Part shown: one piece after another, positions 10,008 through 20,781 of the stretch | How positions within the stretch are numbered: the stretch's first letter is position 1 | How the letters are laid out: each line of letters opens with the position of its first letter | Assembly (NCBI RefSeq): GCF_018916875.1 | Contig: NZ_JAHLNO010000019.1 | Coordinates: forward strand, 682,001-746,000 | Origin: Virgibacillus proomii | Lineage (GTDB): Bacteria > Bacillota > Bacilli > Bacillales > Amphibacillaceae | DNA length: 64,000 nt | Reading direction: 5' to 3' | Translations under genes and position numbers: made by a program | The notes under the pieces: model-generated | Told to the model about the DNA's origin: nothing | Database searches by the model: none | Seen by the model: only the letters and a program-made list of their open reading frames with translations

Positions 10008-11543
10008 ATGAAACAGGACAAATTAGCGGCTTTAATCATCTTAGATGGTTTTGGTCTTCGTGATGAAGTAAAAGGAAATGCAGTTAAGCAAGCTAATACT
10101 CCTAATTTTGACCGTTATTGGAGCCAATGTGCCCATAATCAGCTAAAAGCCTGCGGTGAAGCAGTTGGATTACCAGAAGGCCAAATGGGAAATTCTGAGG
10201 TGGGTCACTTAAATATTGGTGCCGGCAGAATTGTTTATCAAAGTTTAACTCGCGTGAACTTGTCGATTAAAGAAGGGGAGTTTTTTGAAAAAGAAGCCTT
10301 CATTAAATCGATGCAACATGCGAAGGAAAACAATAAGGCATTGCATGTTTTTGGGTTGCTATCTGACGGAGGAGTGCATAGTCATATCAATCATTTATTT
10401 GCTTTATTAAAATTAGCAAAAGACCAAGGTTTAGAAAAGGTATTTATTCATGCATTCCTTGACGGACGTGATGTTGGTCCCAAAACTGCTAAAACTTATA
10501 TTCAACAAACATTGGATAAGATTAAAGAATATGGAGTCGGTCAATTTGCTACGATTTCCGGACGTTATTATTCCATGGATCGGGACAAGCGATGGGACCG
10601 TGTGAAAAAAGCGTATGATGCGATGGTTTATGGTGAAGGTCCAAAATACAAAGATCCATTTGCCGTAGTCGATGATTCTTATGCAAATGAAATCTATGAT
10701 GAATTTGTCATCCCATCTGTTATTATAGATGAAGCTGGCGAACCGGCTGGAAAAGTCGAAGATGGAGATTCTATCATATTCTATAATTTCCGACCAGACC
10801 GAGCAATTCAAATATCCCGTACCTTTGCAGATAAAGACTTTCGTGAATTTGATCGAGGCGACAACGTGCCAAAAAACCTGAATTTTGTTATGCTGACGGA
10901 CTTTAGTGAAACGGTAGATGGGTATGTAGCTTATGAACCAGTTAATTTAGATAATACCGTTGGTGAGGTCTTATCACAGAACGGTCTGAATCAATTACGA
11001 ATTGCGGAGACAGAAAAATATCCACATGTTACCTATTTTATGAGTGGTGGAAGAGAAGAAGAGTTTCCAGGGGAAAAACGAATTCTAATTAATTCTCCGA
11101 GGGTTGCAACCTATGACCTTAAACCTGAAATGAGCGCTTATGAAGTAACGGACGCGTTGCTTAAAGAGCTTGAATCTGGTGAGCTTAATGCGATTATTTT
11201 AAATTTCGCCAATCCAGATATGGTTGGACATTCCGGGAAATTAGAACCAACGATTAAAGCAATTGAAGTAGTTGATGAATGCCTTGGAAAAATAGTTGAT
11301 AAAATCTTAGAACTTGGTGGTAACGCAATTATCACTGCTGATCATGGAAACTCTGAAGAGGTTGTTACATTAGAAGGAAAACCAATGACAGCTCATACAA
11401 CTAATCCTGTACCTGTGATCGTAACAAAAGAAAATGTAACATTACGTGATGGAGGTATTTTAGCAGATTTATCTCCGACATTGCTTGACTTATTAGATGT
11501 TGAAAAACCAGAAGAAATGACAGGTAGTTCATTAATTAAATAA
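10008..11543 (+). CDS. gpmI: 2,3-bisphosphoglycerate-independent phosphoglycerate mutase
   Basis: 511 residues, alkaline-phosphatase superfamily, Mn-dependent. Metal and catalytic motifs: LDGFGLRDE at the N-terminus, Ser nucleophile in [45 protein letters not shown] and ADHGNSEEV. Interconverts 3- and 2-phosphoglycerate. It starts immediately after the tpiA stop, with GGAGG inside the tpiA end. The manganese requirement makes this enzyme pH-sensitive in spores of related species. Confidence 0.97.
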   Translation: MKQDKLAALIILDGFGLRDEVKGNAVKQANTPNFDRYWSQCAHNQLKACGEAVGLPEGQMGNSEVGHLNIGAGRIVYQSLTRVNLSIKEGEFFEKEAFIKSMQHAKENNKALHVFGLLSDGGVHSHINHLFALLKLAKDQGLEKVFIHAFLDGRDVGPKTAKTYIQQTLDKIKEYGVGQFATISGRYYSMDRDKRWDRVKKAYDAMVYGEGPKYKDPFAVVDDSYANEIYDEFVIPSVIIDEAGEPAGKVEDGDSIIFYNFRPDRAIQISRTFADKDFREFDRGDNVPKNLNFVMLTDFSETVDGYVAYEPVNLDNTVGEVLSQNGLNQLRIAETEKYPHVTYFMSGGREEEFPGEKRILINSPRVATYDLKPEMSAYEVTDALLKELESGELNAIILNFANPDMVGHSGKLEPTIKAIEVVDECLGKIVDKILELGGNAIITADHGNSEEVVTLEGKPMTAHTTNPVPVIVTKENVTLRDGGILADLSPTLLDLLDVEKPEEMTGSSLIK

Positions 11544-11556
11544 ATTGATTTGATAA

Positions 11557-12858
<1,302 letters not shown>

Positions 12859-12871
12859 GAAATGTATAACG

Positions 12872-12911
12872 ACCTCCTTGTTCGCGTTTTAGCGAATAGG
12901 GAGGTTTTTTA
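12872..12911 (+). terminator. Intrinsic terminator after eno
   Basis: ACCTCCTTGTTCGC pairs with GCGAATAGGGAGGT (one bulge) and is followed by TTTTTT. It ends the glycolytic operon. Confidence 0.9.
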
Positions 12912-12989
12912 TTTTAGGCTTATAAGTGTTGTGCAAATCACTCGTTGGAACTTAGTACGAATTGCCTATGAGTAACGGATACGGCTAGC

Positions 12990-13300
12990 GTAAATTAACC
13001 GTAATGCTGCGATGGGATTAAGTATATGATCAATAAACCTTTGTAAAGAAGATTCACCAACTTCTGTTACATTCCAAGCAAAGTTCAAACGTCCAACTGC
13101 TCATCTGAACTAAAATCCATTAAAGAGGTATAGGTTGCCCTCCCACTTTTTAAATATTTCTTGGGTCTACAATGACTTTCTCTTTAATTCTCCCTCGATA
13201 ATTATCTTTGCTTTACGTTTTGAAAAACTTAAAGATACTGCTCTTCCTATTCCTCTCTACCTGTACTAATACAACTGTTTCAGTAAACTACTGCTGTCTG
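12990..13300 (-). pseudogene. Short-chain dehydrogenase remnant
   Basis: On the minus strand, fragments in different frames resemble a short-chain dehydrogenase. Reading down from about 13290: TVVLV, then GIGRAVSLSFSKRKAKIIIE (Rossmann glycine motif, beta-alpha-beta), then SLMDFSSDEQLDV, then GRLNFAWNVTEVGE, which resembles GRLDxAxNNAGxGE. Stops and frameshifts separate them, and the catalytic YxxxK half is missing. A decayed N-terminal fragment. Confidence 0.55.
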
Positions 13301-13348
13301 CTTAGAAACCTTCCACGTAACTTCATTCGAAAATCAAACACCAATGAA

Positions 13349-13742
13349 TTACCGATTATTAATTTCACAAAATTGGTCTGAACAGTGATTTACAGGAAAT
13401 ATTTCCCTATTATCAGCAATATACTTATAAATTTTTTGACCAAAACCTAATTTTTTTGAAATAATCAATAATGGAACTGATAGATTTAAGAAAGGAATTC
13501 TTTTATTCATCTGAATAAAGGTATCAATTCCTTGATAATAAATATGCTTCCTCTCCGTCCTAGAAAATATTTCTTTTTCAAGTTCTGCTAACGGAATTGG
13601 CAAACTTTTTAAAACAGATTTATCACGAAAAGATCTAAAATATAACAATTTTAAAAAATCAGCTCTTTCCCAACTATCTTTAATCTTTGTACATCAAGGA
13701 CAATAAGAATCATAACTAAATAATTAGCTTTTCCTTTTTCAT
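13349..13742 (-). pseudogene. DCC-family thiol-disulfide oxidoreductase-like gene, inactivated
   Basis: The minus strand has GGGAG and an ATG at 13742 (MKKEKL), then a frameshift into DSYCP-stop-CTKIKDSWERADFLK, running on in frame to KYIADNREIFPVNHC. The family (DUF393) carries D-x-x-C-P-x-C near the start and a Y..IA.NR motif at the end; both are seen here. The TGA at 13696-13694 falls where Trp or Leu normally sits between the two cysteines. Frameshift plus nonsense means no full product. Confidence 0.7.
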
Positions 13743-14504
13743 TTTATCAATCTCCCTAAAGATTTGTACAAATTTAGTTATCTTAATATTTCTATTATAC
13801 CATACAACTTTGTTGATAATACTAAAAATGGAACGATTTGAGATAATAGTAATTAATTTAAAATTAGTTAATTTTACCTATTTACTTTCGATAATTAATA
13901 GATGTTTTTTGGAAATTTTCAGAAAAAATACCGAGAAGAAAAGGTAACTAAGTGTTAGAAAAATTTGTAGAAAATAGCCTAATTTCTTCTTTAGTTGTTT
14001 TTAATATATGACAAACTATAAAAATTCTCCTCAGTATGAACAACTTCTAAGTCAATCTCTTTCAAAGGGAAAACACGTATTTACTATTCCATCACTTTGT
14101 ATTTTAACATGATTGATCTCACACATAGTCTATAAAACTTGATTAGCAATGCATTTAACTAAAAATCAAGCGGTTTAAATGTGCATTAGTCAACCATGAT
14201 AGGTAGATTTTCGAAATATAAAATCTAGGATAAAAATATGTGGTTGAATCTTTCTATACTTTTTATACAGCACTAGTGTCTTACCCCTAAATAATAACTA
14301 CATTTTTTAGAAGTATAAACTCTTATATAAATTCAAAAAGACTAAATTTTATTCAATTTATTATTACCATAATTTTTAACATTAGTTTAAAGGAGTGATT
14401 ACGAATATATTACTAAATAAGTTAGATATAGCTAAAGCAAATTGTCTAAAATTTACTAAAGGAAATATGATATGTGCTTTTTTGTTCTTTCACTTGGCGC
14501 CGTT
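13743..14504. other. AT-rich stretch without recognisable gene
   Basis: Many stops in all frames. No recognisable protein fragment, RNA gene or repeat of the A-D families. Probably long-decayed sequence. Confidence 0.5.
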
Positions 14505-14935
14505 TTAGTAGTGGACAGTTCTAAAAATGTTCTTTATAAAATTTCCTAGTATGTATCTCTTTCTTTGCATACATAAGGAGAGAGTTAGTTTATGTCCTTG
14601 AGAAGGACATTCCATAATTCTCCTAGTGGCAGGATCTACTTTAAATTGATCTACACCAATAAAATTTTCCTTAACTATCCGACCAGTCATTTGTAAAAAA
14701 TGAATTTCGAGCCCTAATTATTTGCATACTTTACGTTAGTGAGCGCCATTAACAACTAAAGTATATAATCCACGTCAAGTTGTTTGGTTCCTAACAAAAT
14801 CTTCTCCATACGGAGCATCGCTGTAAATGTTTTTTTCATCAGCAGGCATTATCAGAACTATATCTTTTTCATTGCCGTAAATTTCTACGAAGTTTAAGCA
14901 GTTTCTGATATGGTTTTCGCCAGGTTGCGGCTAAA
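14505..14935 (-). pseudogene. Degenerate transposase-like remnant
   Basis: The minus-strand fragments read IYGNEKDIVLIMPADEKNIY, then SDAPYGEDFVRNQTT-stop-RGLYTLVVNGAH, then, after stops, ENFIGVDQFKVDPATRRI and MECPSQGH. The order of these motifs and the CPxGH pattern resemble IS1182-type transposases, a weak recognition. At least four in-frame stops. No terminal inverted repeats found nearby. Confidence 0.4.
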
Positions 14936-15064
14936 TGTTTCTGAGTGGGGGAAGGTCTAGAAGGTTTAAAGTAGTATTGAAGTAGTTAATACATTATAAC
15001 TAAAAAATAAGGCGTCATTGGATTTAGGTCAATATTTAGGATACAACCTTTCTAGATTTATTTT

Positions 15065-15156
15065 GCTATAGGAAAGTATAAAATTTTATGGTTTATAGCA
15101 TAAGAAAAACTACAGCTTTCGTTATAAAGACTTGGCGACAAGCCAAGTTTTTCTAA
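15065..15156 (+). repeat. A-family structured repeat, copy A1
   Basis: About 92 bp: an imperfect palindrome CTATA...TATAG (here ending TATAGC), then AGAAAAACT and AGTTTTTCT enclosing the hairpin CTTGGC-gacaa-GCCAAG. Same layout as seven other copies in the window. The final hairpin with T-run looks like a terminator on the plus strand. Confidence 0.85.
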
Positions 15157-15263
15157 TAGTTCTAGTCAAATTTTTCAAAACTTAACTATGTTGTGTCGAT
15201 GAATTTATACTAGCATCATCATCAAGAAAAATAACGCCTTCGCCTTATAGGAAATCAATATAT

Positions 15264-15740
15264 TTATTTGTTTAATCTAGCTGTCCATATTAAATTGTAG
15301 AAAAGAGCTAACAAAATAACTGCCAATAAAAGCATAGTTAAAAAAATGAATACGCTGTTTTCAATACCCACTGCATATCTTATAAAAGCTTCATTAGTTA
15401 ATATAAAAATAATAAATGCTAAATTTTGAATTAAAATCATTATTTTTTTCAACATATTATATTGTTTCTCTTGGTTTTTCTCAGTTACATTAATGTAATT
15501 AAGTTTTTCAGGGCTTCTAGTTAATAAACCAATTAACCACCATGTTAAAAGTCCTATTAATGGCATAATCAGCACAAAGTACTTCTATCCCCAATTATCC
15601 GGTTCACCGTTAGTGAAATGAATTGCAATATGGTCTGGAATATCTGGCCAAAATAAAAGTAAATTTTTCAAATGATACACTAAAATGACCACAGAAACGA
15701 AAGTGAATAAGAACTTAATTGAATTTACATTTATTTTCAT
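15264..15740 (-). pseudogene. DUF1648 membrane protein, interrupted by in-frame TAG
   Basis: From ATG 15740 (behind GGGGGAT) the minus-strand frame reads MKINVNSIKFLFTFVSVV, then PDHIAIHFTNGEPDNWG, a TAG at 15587-15585, and KYFVLIMPLIGLL to 15264 with three more hydrophobic segments. The HF-x-x-xG-x-x-D-x-WG motif followed by K is typical of DUF1648 proteins (SdpI-like family), and the reading frame is otherwise intact over about 158 codons. A single nonsense change appears to have killed it recently. Confidence 0.75.
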
Positions 15741-16206
15741 AATTATCCCCCTTTGCCATAATATATTATTTATTTTAACAAATTTTAAAAAGCGATATCC
15801 TCCTTAAAAAAATCTGCCTACGATATTTACTTCGGTTCGTATGTAAATCAAATTGATTTATTTTTATTTCTCCTTTATTAAAAGGATAACCTATGGAGAA
15901 TTAAATATAAGCGAGTGTTGCTTTTTGCCAAGCAAAAGAAACGGCTATATCCATGGAGGTTGCTAACTCATGCCGGAAAAAGCTTGATAACAACAAACAA
16001 AAGGATATATATTTATTTGCGAATCAAAGAACTAAAGAAGTTTCGCTTATAGAAGAAATGTAAAGAATGAGTAATGATTTTGGATAATCAGTCTTATCTA
16101 TTGAATCTAGACTGAATCTAGCTCCACTTATAAAGCTTGTCAAATCGCCTTTAGATGTGGCATACTTACATATGGAAAGACAACTATATAATATAGCATA
16201 CAAGCG
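15741..16206. other. Intergenic stretch before the TPP riboswitch
   Basis: No gene recognised. A possible -10 TATAAT at about 16190 precedes the riboswitch by 15-20 bp, but a convincing -35 is not visible. Confidence 0.4.
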
Positions 16207-16298
16207 TTGTAGGGGAACCAGTGTTGGCTGGTTGAGATTGTATCCATAAGGTACTGACTCTTAGAACCTGATCTGGGTAAAGCCAGCGTAGGGAACAT
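16207..16298 (+). ncRNA. TPP riboswitch (THI element)
   Basis: Contains TTGTAGGGGAACC at the 5' side, TTGAGATTG in place of the usual CTGAGATxx, the conserved TTAGAACCTGATCTGG and the 3' core GCCAGCGTAGGGAA. These match the thiamine pyrophosphate aptamer (P1/P2/P3 and P4/P5 cores). The terminator at 16328 suggests transcription attenuation. The regulated operon starts 600 bp downstream, beyond three inserted repeats. Confidence 0.93.
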
Positions 16299-16327
16299 GT
16301 TTTGATTAGCAATAGTTGCATGTGCAA

Positions 16328-16365
16328 AAGCCCTAGGTGTACGAAACCACCTAAGGCCTTTTTTA
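16328..16365 (+). terminator. Terminator of the TPP riboswitch
   Basis: AGCCCTAGGTG and CACCTAAGGCCT form the stem, followed by TTTTT. It is the expected expression platform about 30 nt beyond the aptamer. Confidence 0.8.
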
Positions 16366-16366
16366 T

Positions 16367-16458
16367 ACTATAGTAAAGTATAAAACTTTATGGTTTATAG
16401 TATAAGAAAAACTATAACTTTCGCCATAAAGACTTGGCGACAAGCCAAGTTTCTCTAA
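16367..16458 (+). repeat. A-family structured repeat, copy A2
   Basis: Starts ACTATAGTAAAGTATAAAAC and ends CTTGGCGACAAGCCAAG then TTTCTCTAA. It lies directly after the riboswitch terminator, inside the leader of the thiamine transport operon. Confidence 0.88.
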
Positions 16459-16507
16459 TGTTAAGTTCGTAAAAAAGTTTAACAGGAAACGAATCGGCAT
16501 CGTCAAA

Positions 16508-16646
16508 TTTATCCCGCATGTAAGGTGCCGTAAGTTTCTCCAAATAAGAGTTGAAGGAACATGGAGAAGTGTAAAGAAAACGGCACCTAAATGCCCGATT
16601 GGTTCAACTAACATTCCGTGTTCCACGGACTGAAGTTTCACTTTAT
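16508..16646 (-). repeat. B-family structured repeat, complete copy B2a
   Basis: Order on the plus strand: TTTATCCC, GCATGTAAGGTGCCGTAAG, inner hairpin TTCTCCA/TGGAGAA, CGGCACCTAAATGCCCGAT, GTTCAACTAACATT, terminal hairpin CCGTG-ttc-CACGG, GAAGTTTCACTTTAT. The inner and terminal stems differ from other copies but stay paired. Confidence 0.85.
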
Positions 16647-16793
16647 TATCCTGCATGTAAAGAGCCGTATTTTTCTTTTCAAACATCATTTATTATCTTA
16701 GTGACATTGTGAGAGAGGAAACGACTCCTAAATGCTCGATTCATTAACTAACATTCAATGAGAAAAGCATTCCCTGAATGAGTTTCACTTTAA
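16631..16793 (-). repeat. B-family structured repeat, diverged copy B2b, head to tail with B2a
   Basis: Shares the TGAAGTTTCACTTTAT of B2a as its left end, then TCCTGCATGTAAAGAGCCGT, an inner region, CGACTCCTAAATGCTCGATTC, TTAACTAACATTC, a weak terminal hairpin and GAATGAGTTTCACTTTAA. It lies about 105 bp before the thiY start. Confidence 0.78.
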
Positions 16794-16898
16794 GTTTTTA
16801 GTAAAAGTGCAACTAAGCAGTTATCATTGCTAAAGGTCTGTCTCATCCTAAGCTAGCTTTTTTTCCTTACATAGCTATGTTTGCACAAGGAGGAAATC

Positions 16899-17897
16899 AT
16901 GTTGAAACGATTCATTATTTTTGCTCTTATCATTGCTTTACTTACAGCCTGTAATACAAATGGAGAAGAGAAGCAGAAAAAAGGTGATCCAGCTAAAGAA
17001 CTGAAAAAAGTATCTGTAGTTTTGGATTGGACACCAAATACAAACCATACAGGATTATATGTAGCGAAAGAAAAAGGGTATTTTAAAGATGAAGGACTCG
17101 ATGTAGAAATTAAGATGCCCGGAGAAGCAGGAGCAGACCAGCTAGTAGCATCAGGAAAAGCAGATTTTGGTGTTAGTTATCAGGAAGGAATTACAGAGGC
17201 ACGGGTTCAAGATATTCCGATCGTCTCCATTGCAGCAATTATTCAACATAACACTTCCGGGTTTGCTTCGTTAAAAGAAAAAAACATTACGAAGCCAAGA
17301 GACTTCGAAGATAAAACATATGGAGGCTGGGGTACTCCTGTAGAAAAAGCGGTACTCAGTTCGTTAATGAAGCAAGAAGATGCCAATGTGGAAAAAGTGA
17401 ATATTGTTAATATGGGGGAGACCGACTTTTTTACAGCTGTAAATCGAGATATTGATTTCGCTTGGATTTATTACGGGTGGACAGGAGTAGAAGCAGAGCT
17501 CCGAAATGAAGAATTAAATATGATTTACCTCACAGATTACTCGGAGAAACTAGATTATTACACGCCTGTTTTAGCAACAAATGAAGACATGATTAAAAAA
17601 GATCCAAAAACCATTAAAAAATTTTTATCAGCAGTGACAAAAGGATATGAACTAGCGATTGACAATCCAGAAGAAGCCGCAAATATTTTAATCGAAGCAG
17701 TTCCTGATCTTGATGAAGAGCTGGTAAAAGCAAGTCAAAAATGGCTAGCTGATAAGTATCGAGATGATGCAAAGAGATGGGGAGAGCAAAAACTGGAAGT
17801 TTGGGATAATTACGCATCTTGGATGTATGAGAATAAATTATTAGATAAACCATTAGACAGTGAAAAAGCATTTACCAATGAATTTTTGCCTAAATAA
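16899..17897 (+). CDS. thiY: Thiamine-precursor ABC transporter, substrate-binding lipoprotein (ThiY-like)
   Basis: 332 residues with a lipoprotein signal MLKRFIIFALIIALLTAC (lipobox LTAC, Cys 18). The mature part matches the NMT1/ThiY family: VVLDWTPNTNHTGLYVAKEKG, then GADQLVASGKADFGVSYQEG. These proteins bind formylaminopyrimidine or hydroxymethylpyrimidine moieties of thiamine. ATG 16899 has AGGAGG at optimal distance; an in-frame TTG at 16881 would include the ribosome site. First gene of the riboswitch-linked operon. The exact pyrimidine ligand is not determined by sequence. Confidence 0.9.
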   Translation: MLKRFIIFALIIALLTACNTNGEEKQKKGDPAKELKKVSVVLDWTPNTNHTGLYVAKEKGYFKDEGLDVEIKMPGEAGADQLVASGKADFGVSYQEGITEARVQDIPIVSIAAIIQHNTSGFASLKEKNITKPRDFEDKTYGGWGTPVEKAVLSSLMKQEDANVEKVNIVNMGETDFFTAVNRDIDFAWIYYGWTGVEAELRNEELNMIYLTDYSEKLDYYTPVLATNEDMIKKDPKTIKKFLSAVTKGYELAIDNPEEAANILIEAVPDLDEELVKASQKWLADKYRDDAKRWGEQKLEVWDNYASWMYENKLLDKPLDSEKAFTNEFLPK

Positions 17898-17930
17898 ATA
17901 TTAAATTAACTATTCAGAGGAGGAATCGTA

Positions 17931-18221
17931 ATGGCCAATTCCCTTGTGAGCATTCAAATTATCCCAAAAACAAAAGATGGGGAAGATGTTATACCGTATA
18001 TAGATGAAGCAATTGCAATTATTGATCAAGCTGGAGTACGTTATCAAGTAAATCCATTGGAAACGACAATAGAGGGTGAGTTATCCAAGCTATTAACTGT
18101 CATTGAAAAAATGAATGAGCGAATGACTGAACTTGGATGTCCAAGTGTAATTTCACAAGTAAAAATATTTTATCAGCCTACAGGTGCTTCGATGGATAAA
18201 TTAACGGAGAAGTATCGCTGA
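17931..18221 (+). CDS. MTH1187/YkoF-type thiamine-binding protein
   Basis: 96 residues, DUF77 fold (ferredoxin-like). Family core: VSIQIIPKTKDGEDVIPYIDEAIAII, YQVNPLETTIEGEL and LGCPSVISQVKIFY. Members bind thiamine or its pyrimidine part and are often encoded in thiamine transport operons. Behind AGAGGAGG, 33 bp after thiY, and its stop overlaps the permease start (TGATG). Likely a cytoplasmic binding or sensing protein; the role is inferred. Confidence 0.85.
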   Translation: MANSLVSIQIIPKTKDGEDVIPYIDEAIAIIDQAGVRYQVNPLETTIEGELSKLLTVIEKMNERMTELGCPSVISQVKIFYQPTGASMDKLTEKYR

Positions 18222-18973
18222 TGAGGAAAAAATTATTAAAAGGATGGCGGCCGGTTTTGGTCCTCATCCTTTTCATGCTCTGCTGGGAGTTTATCTGTTC
18301 TTCGTTTAATGTACCTAAGTGGTTACTTCCTGCACCATCAATTATTTTACAAGAAGCGATTACAGGCTGGTCAGACTATGCTCATCATTTAGTCTCGACG
18401 ATTCAGTTAACGATTCTTGGATTTTTAGTTGGCAGTAGTGTTGGTATTTTGGTTGCTGTTTGTCTCCATCTTATACCTGGAATGCGCGAGGCCTTTTATC
18501 CAATTTTAATTATTTCCCAAAATATTCCAATTATCATTTTAGCCCCATTGCTTGTCATATGGTTCGGCTTTGGAATATTGCCTAAGATAATTGTCATTAT
18601 ACTTGTTTGCTTTTTCCCAATTACTATTGCTACTCTTGATGGATTTCGGCAAACAAGTGACGAATTAAAGCATTATATGCAAATGGCAGGTGCAAATAAA
18701 CAGCAAATTTTCTTGAAGCTGGAGTGGCCATATGCACTGCCTTCATTATTTAGTGGATTAAAAATTTCTGCCACGTATAGTGTGATGGGAGCGGTCATTT
18801 CAGAGTGGCTAGGTTCTAGTGAAGGTATTGGATATTACATGACTTTAGCATCTTCTTCGTTTCGGACAGATCGTGTATTTGTAGCTATTTTATTTATTGT
18901 CATATTAAGTTTGTTGTTTTTTCTACTGCTAACGTATTTAGAACAAAAAGTTATTCGCTGGAAAGCTGACTGA
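18221..18973 (+). CDS. thiX: Thiamine-precursor ABC transporter permease (ThiX-like)
   Basis: 250 residues with about six membrane segments. The EAA loop is seen at LKHYMQMAGANKQQIFLKLEWPYALPSLFSGLKI, in the 12-residue spacing typical of SsuC/TauC/ThiX permeases, ending EWLGSSEGIGYYMTLA. The start codon overlaps the preceding stop. Forms a homodimeric channel with the ATPase encoded next. Confidence 0.9.
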   Translation: MRKKLLKGWRPVLVLILFMLCWEFICSSFNVPKWLLPAPSIILQEAITGWSDYAHHLVSTIQLTILGFLVGSSVGILVAVCLHLIPGMREAFYPILIISQNIPIIILAPLLVIWFGFGILPKIIVIILVCFFPITIATLDGFRQTSDELKHYMQMAGANKQQIFLKLEWPYALPSLFSGLKISATYSVMGAVISEWLGSSEGIGYYMTLASSSFRTDRVFVAILFIVILSLLFFLLLTYLEQKVIRWKAD

Positions 18974-18987
18974 AGAAGGAGATCACC

Positions 18988-19725
18988 ATGGGTAAATTAG
19001 AAATTGAAAGGATTCAAAAATCATATGGAGATAATCAAGTATTAGCTAATATTTCCTTTACCGTTCAAGATGGAGAATTTGTCGCTATTGTAGGTCCATC
19101 TGGAAGCGGGAAAAGTACATTGTTTCGTCTAATAGGCGGAATTAGTAAACCAGATGCCGGTGCCATTAGCCTCAATCATAAAGATATAACAGGTTTACGC
19201 GGCTTTATTAGCTATATGCCACAGGCTAGTTCACTTCTCCCTTGGCGGACAGTCTTAAAAAATGTCATGCTTGGAAAAGAAATTGTGGCTGGTAAAACGA
19301 ATGAAGAGCAAGCATTAGAAATGATTGCTCGTGCTGGGTTAGCAGGCTATGAGCATGCTTACCCACATCAATTATCAGGTGGAATGAAACAACGGGTTTC
19401 TTTTCTTCGCAGCATACTTAGCCCACAGCCAATTATTTGTTTAGATGAACCGTTTTCGGCATTAGATGAATGGACAAGACTGGAAATGCAAAAGTGGTTG
19501 TTATCGATATGGCAGCAGTATCAGCGTTCGATTTTGTTTGTGACTCATCATATTGAAGAAGCGCTGTTTTTAGCTGATCGAATTATCGTTTTATCAGAAA
19601 AACCAGCAATAGTAAAGAAGGAAGTTTCTATCCCCTTTGAACGACCTCGGTCAGAAGACATTGTATTAAGCAAAGTATTTTTAGAGTATAAGAAAATGAT
19701 TTATCATGAATTGAGGGGATCATAA
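18988..19725 (+). CDS. thiZ: Thiamine-precursor ABC transporter ATPase (ThiZ-like)
   Basis: 245 residues. Walker A GPSGSGKST, Q-loop MPQASSLLPWRT, signature LSGGMKQR, Walker B PIICLDEPFSALDE and switch His in FVTHHIEEA are all present. Closest in form to the SsuB/TauB/ThiZ group. Start behind AGAAGGAG; its stop overlaps the next start (TAATG). Confidence 0.92.
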   Translation: MGKLEIERIQKSYGDNQVLANISFTVQDGEFVAIVGPSGSGKSTLFRLIGGISKPDAGAISLNHKDITGLRGFISYMPQASSLLPWRTVLKNVMLGKEIVAGKTNEEQALEMIARAGLAGYEHAYPHQLSGGMKQRVSFLRSILSPQPIICLDEPFSALDEWTRLEMQKWLLSIWQQYQRSILFVTHHIEEALFLADRIIVLSEKPAIVKKEVSIPFERPRSEDIVLSKVFLEYKKMIYHELRGS

Positions 19726-20501
19726 TGCAAGGGAAAATTATTGATGCGCATATTCATTTAGACATGTATACGAAGGACGAGCAAAATCAAATCTTAACCG
19801 AGTTGGAGCAAGAAAAAATTACGGCTGTCGTCTCTGTATCTAACCATTTAGCCTCATCAATTGCAAATTTACGGCTAGCTGAACAATATGAAAAAATTTA
19901 TCCGGCATTTGGATTTCATCCGGAGCAGGAATTGCCATCTGAAGCAGAACTTGAAGAATTAATACAGTTTATTCAACAGTATAAGGATCAAGCAATCGCT
20001 ATAGGGGAAGTTGGTTTACCCTACTATATGCGACAGAAGGCAGTAAATATAAACATAGAGCCCTATTTAGAGCTGTTGGAAGTCTTTATAAAGCTTAGTA
20101 AACAATGGGATAAACCGATTAGCTTACATGCTGTCTATGAGGACGCTGATTTAGTCTGTGACCTGTTGGAAAAGCATTCCATAGATAAAGCGCATTTTCA
20201 TTGGTTTAAAGGCAGTTATCAAACGATAGAACGAATGATTCAAAATGACTACTTTATTTCTATCACTCCTGACATATGCTATGAAAAAGAGATTCAACAG
20301 CTTGTAAAAGGATATCCCCTTACTCATATAATGGTAGAAACAGACGGTCCTTGGCCATTTACCGGACCATTTGCCAATCAATTAACCAGTCCTGTTATGA
20401 TCCATGATACGATTATAAAAATTGCACAAATAAAAAAGCAGTCGATTGCAAATGTATACAAACAGATTTTTACTACAACGAAGCAGTTTTTTGCGCTTTA
20501 A
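19725..20501 (+). CDS. TatD-family metal-dependent hydrolase in the thiamine operon
   Basis: 258 residues, amidohydrolase-superfamily TIM barrel. Metal ligands are visible: IDAHIHLDM, AFGFHPEQE, IAIGEVGLPYY, ISLHAVYEDAD, HFHWFKGS and VETDGPWPF. TatD enzymes are usually metal-dependent DNases or hydrolases. Here the gene overlaps the ATPase stop by one base in a TPP-controlled transport operon, so a role in hydrolysing an imported thiamine-breakdown product is a reasonable inference (compare YlmB, an unrelated-subfamily deformylase used for the same purpose). It lies last in the operon. Confidence 0.82.
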   Translation: MQGKIIDAHIHLDMYTKDEQNQILTELEQEKITAVVSVSNHLASSIANLRLAEQYEKIYPAFGFHPEQELPSEAELEELIQFIQQYKDQAIAIGEVGLPYYMRQKAVNINIEPYLELLEVFIKLSKQWDKPISLHAVYEDADLVCDLLEKHSIDKAHFHWFKGSYQTIERMIQNDYFISITPDICYEKEIQQLVKGYPLTHIMVETDGPWPFTGPFANQLTSPVMIHDTIIKIAQIKKQSIANVYKQIFTTTKQFFAL

Positions 20502-20781
20502 CGCTAATTCTACCTTTGTCTGTCAATAAACAGATTAAAATAAAATTATTAAATAGTCGGTTATTAGTCATTTAGCACCAAATTTTAACAATGAGTGAAT
20601 AGGACAATAACATAGAAAAATATAAATGGAATAAATATTATTATAAGGAAATAGAACCTTTTTATTCTCATTTTTGGATAGTAAAGTTACTACTTCAGAT
20701 CCATTGTCAGTTGAAAGGGATAAGTGGGGATTTTCTTTCAGCAAGTGCATGTTAGCGGAAATGAGCTCCAGTTATATAAAG
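20502..20781. other. Intergenic stretch without recognisable gene
   Basis: AT-rich; no clear terminator for the thiamine operon and no RNA gene seen before the B-family repeat. Confidence 0.4.

Noticed and set aside
13694-13696. TGA between the two cysteines of the DCC motif as a selenocysteine or recoded Trp codon
   Set aside because: The codon sits at the Trp/Leu position, not at a cysteine; there is also a separate frameshift near the start, so simple decay is more likely.
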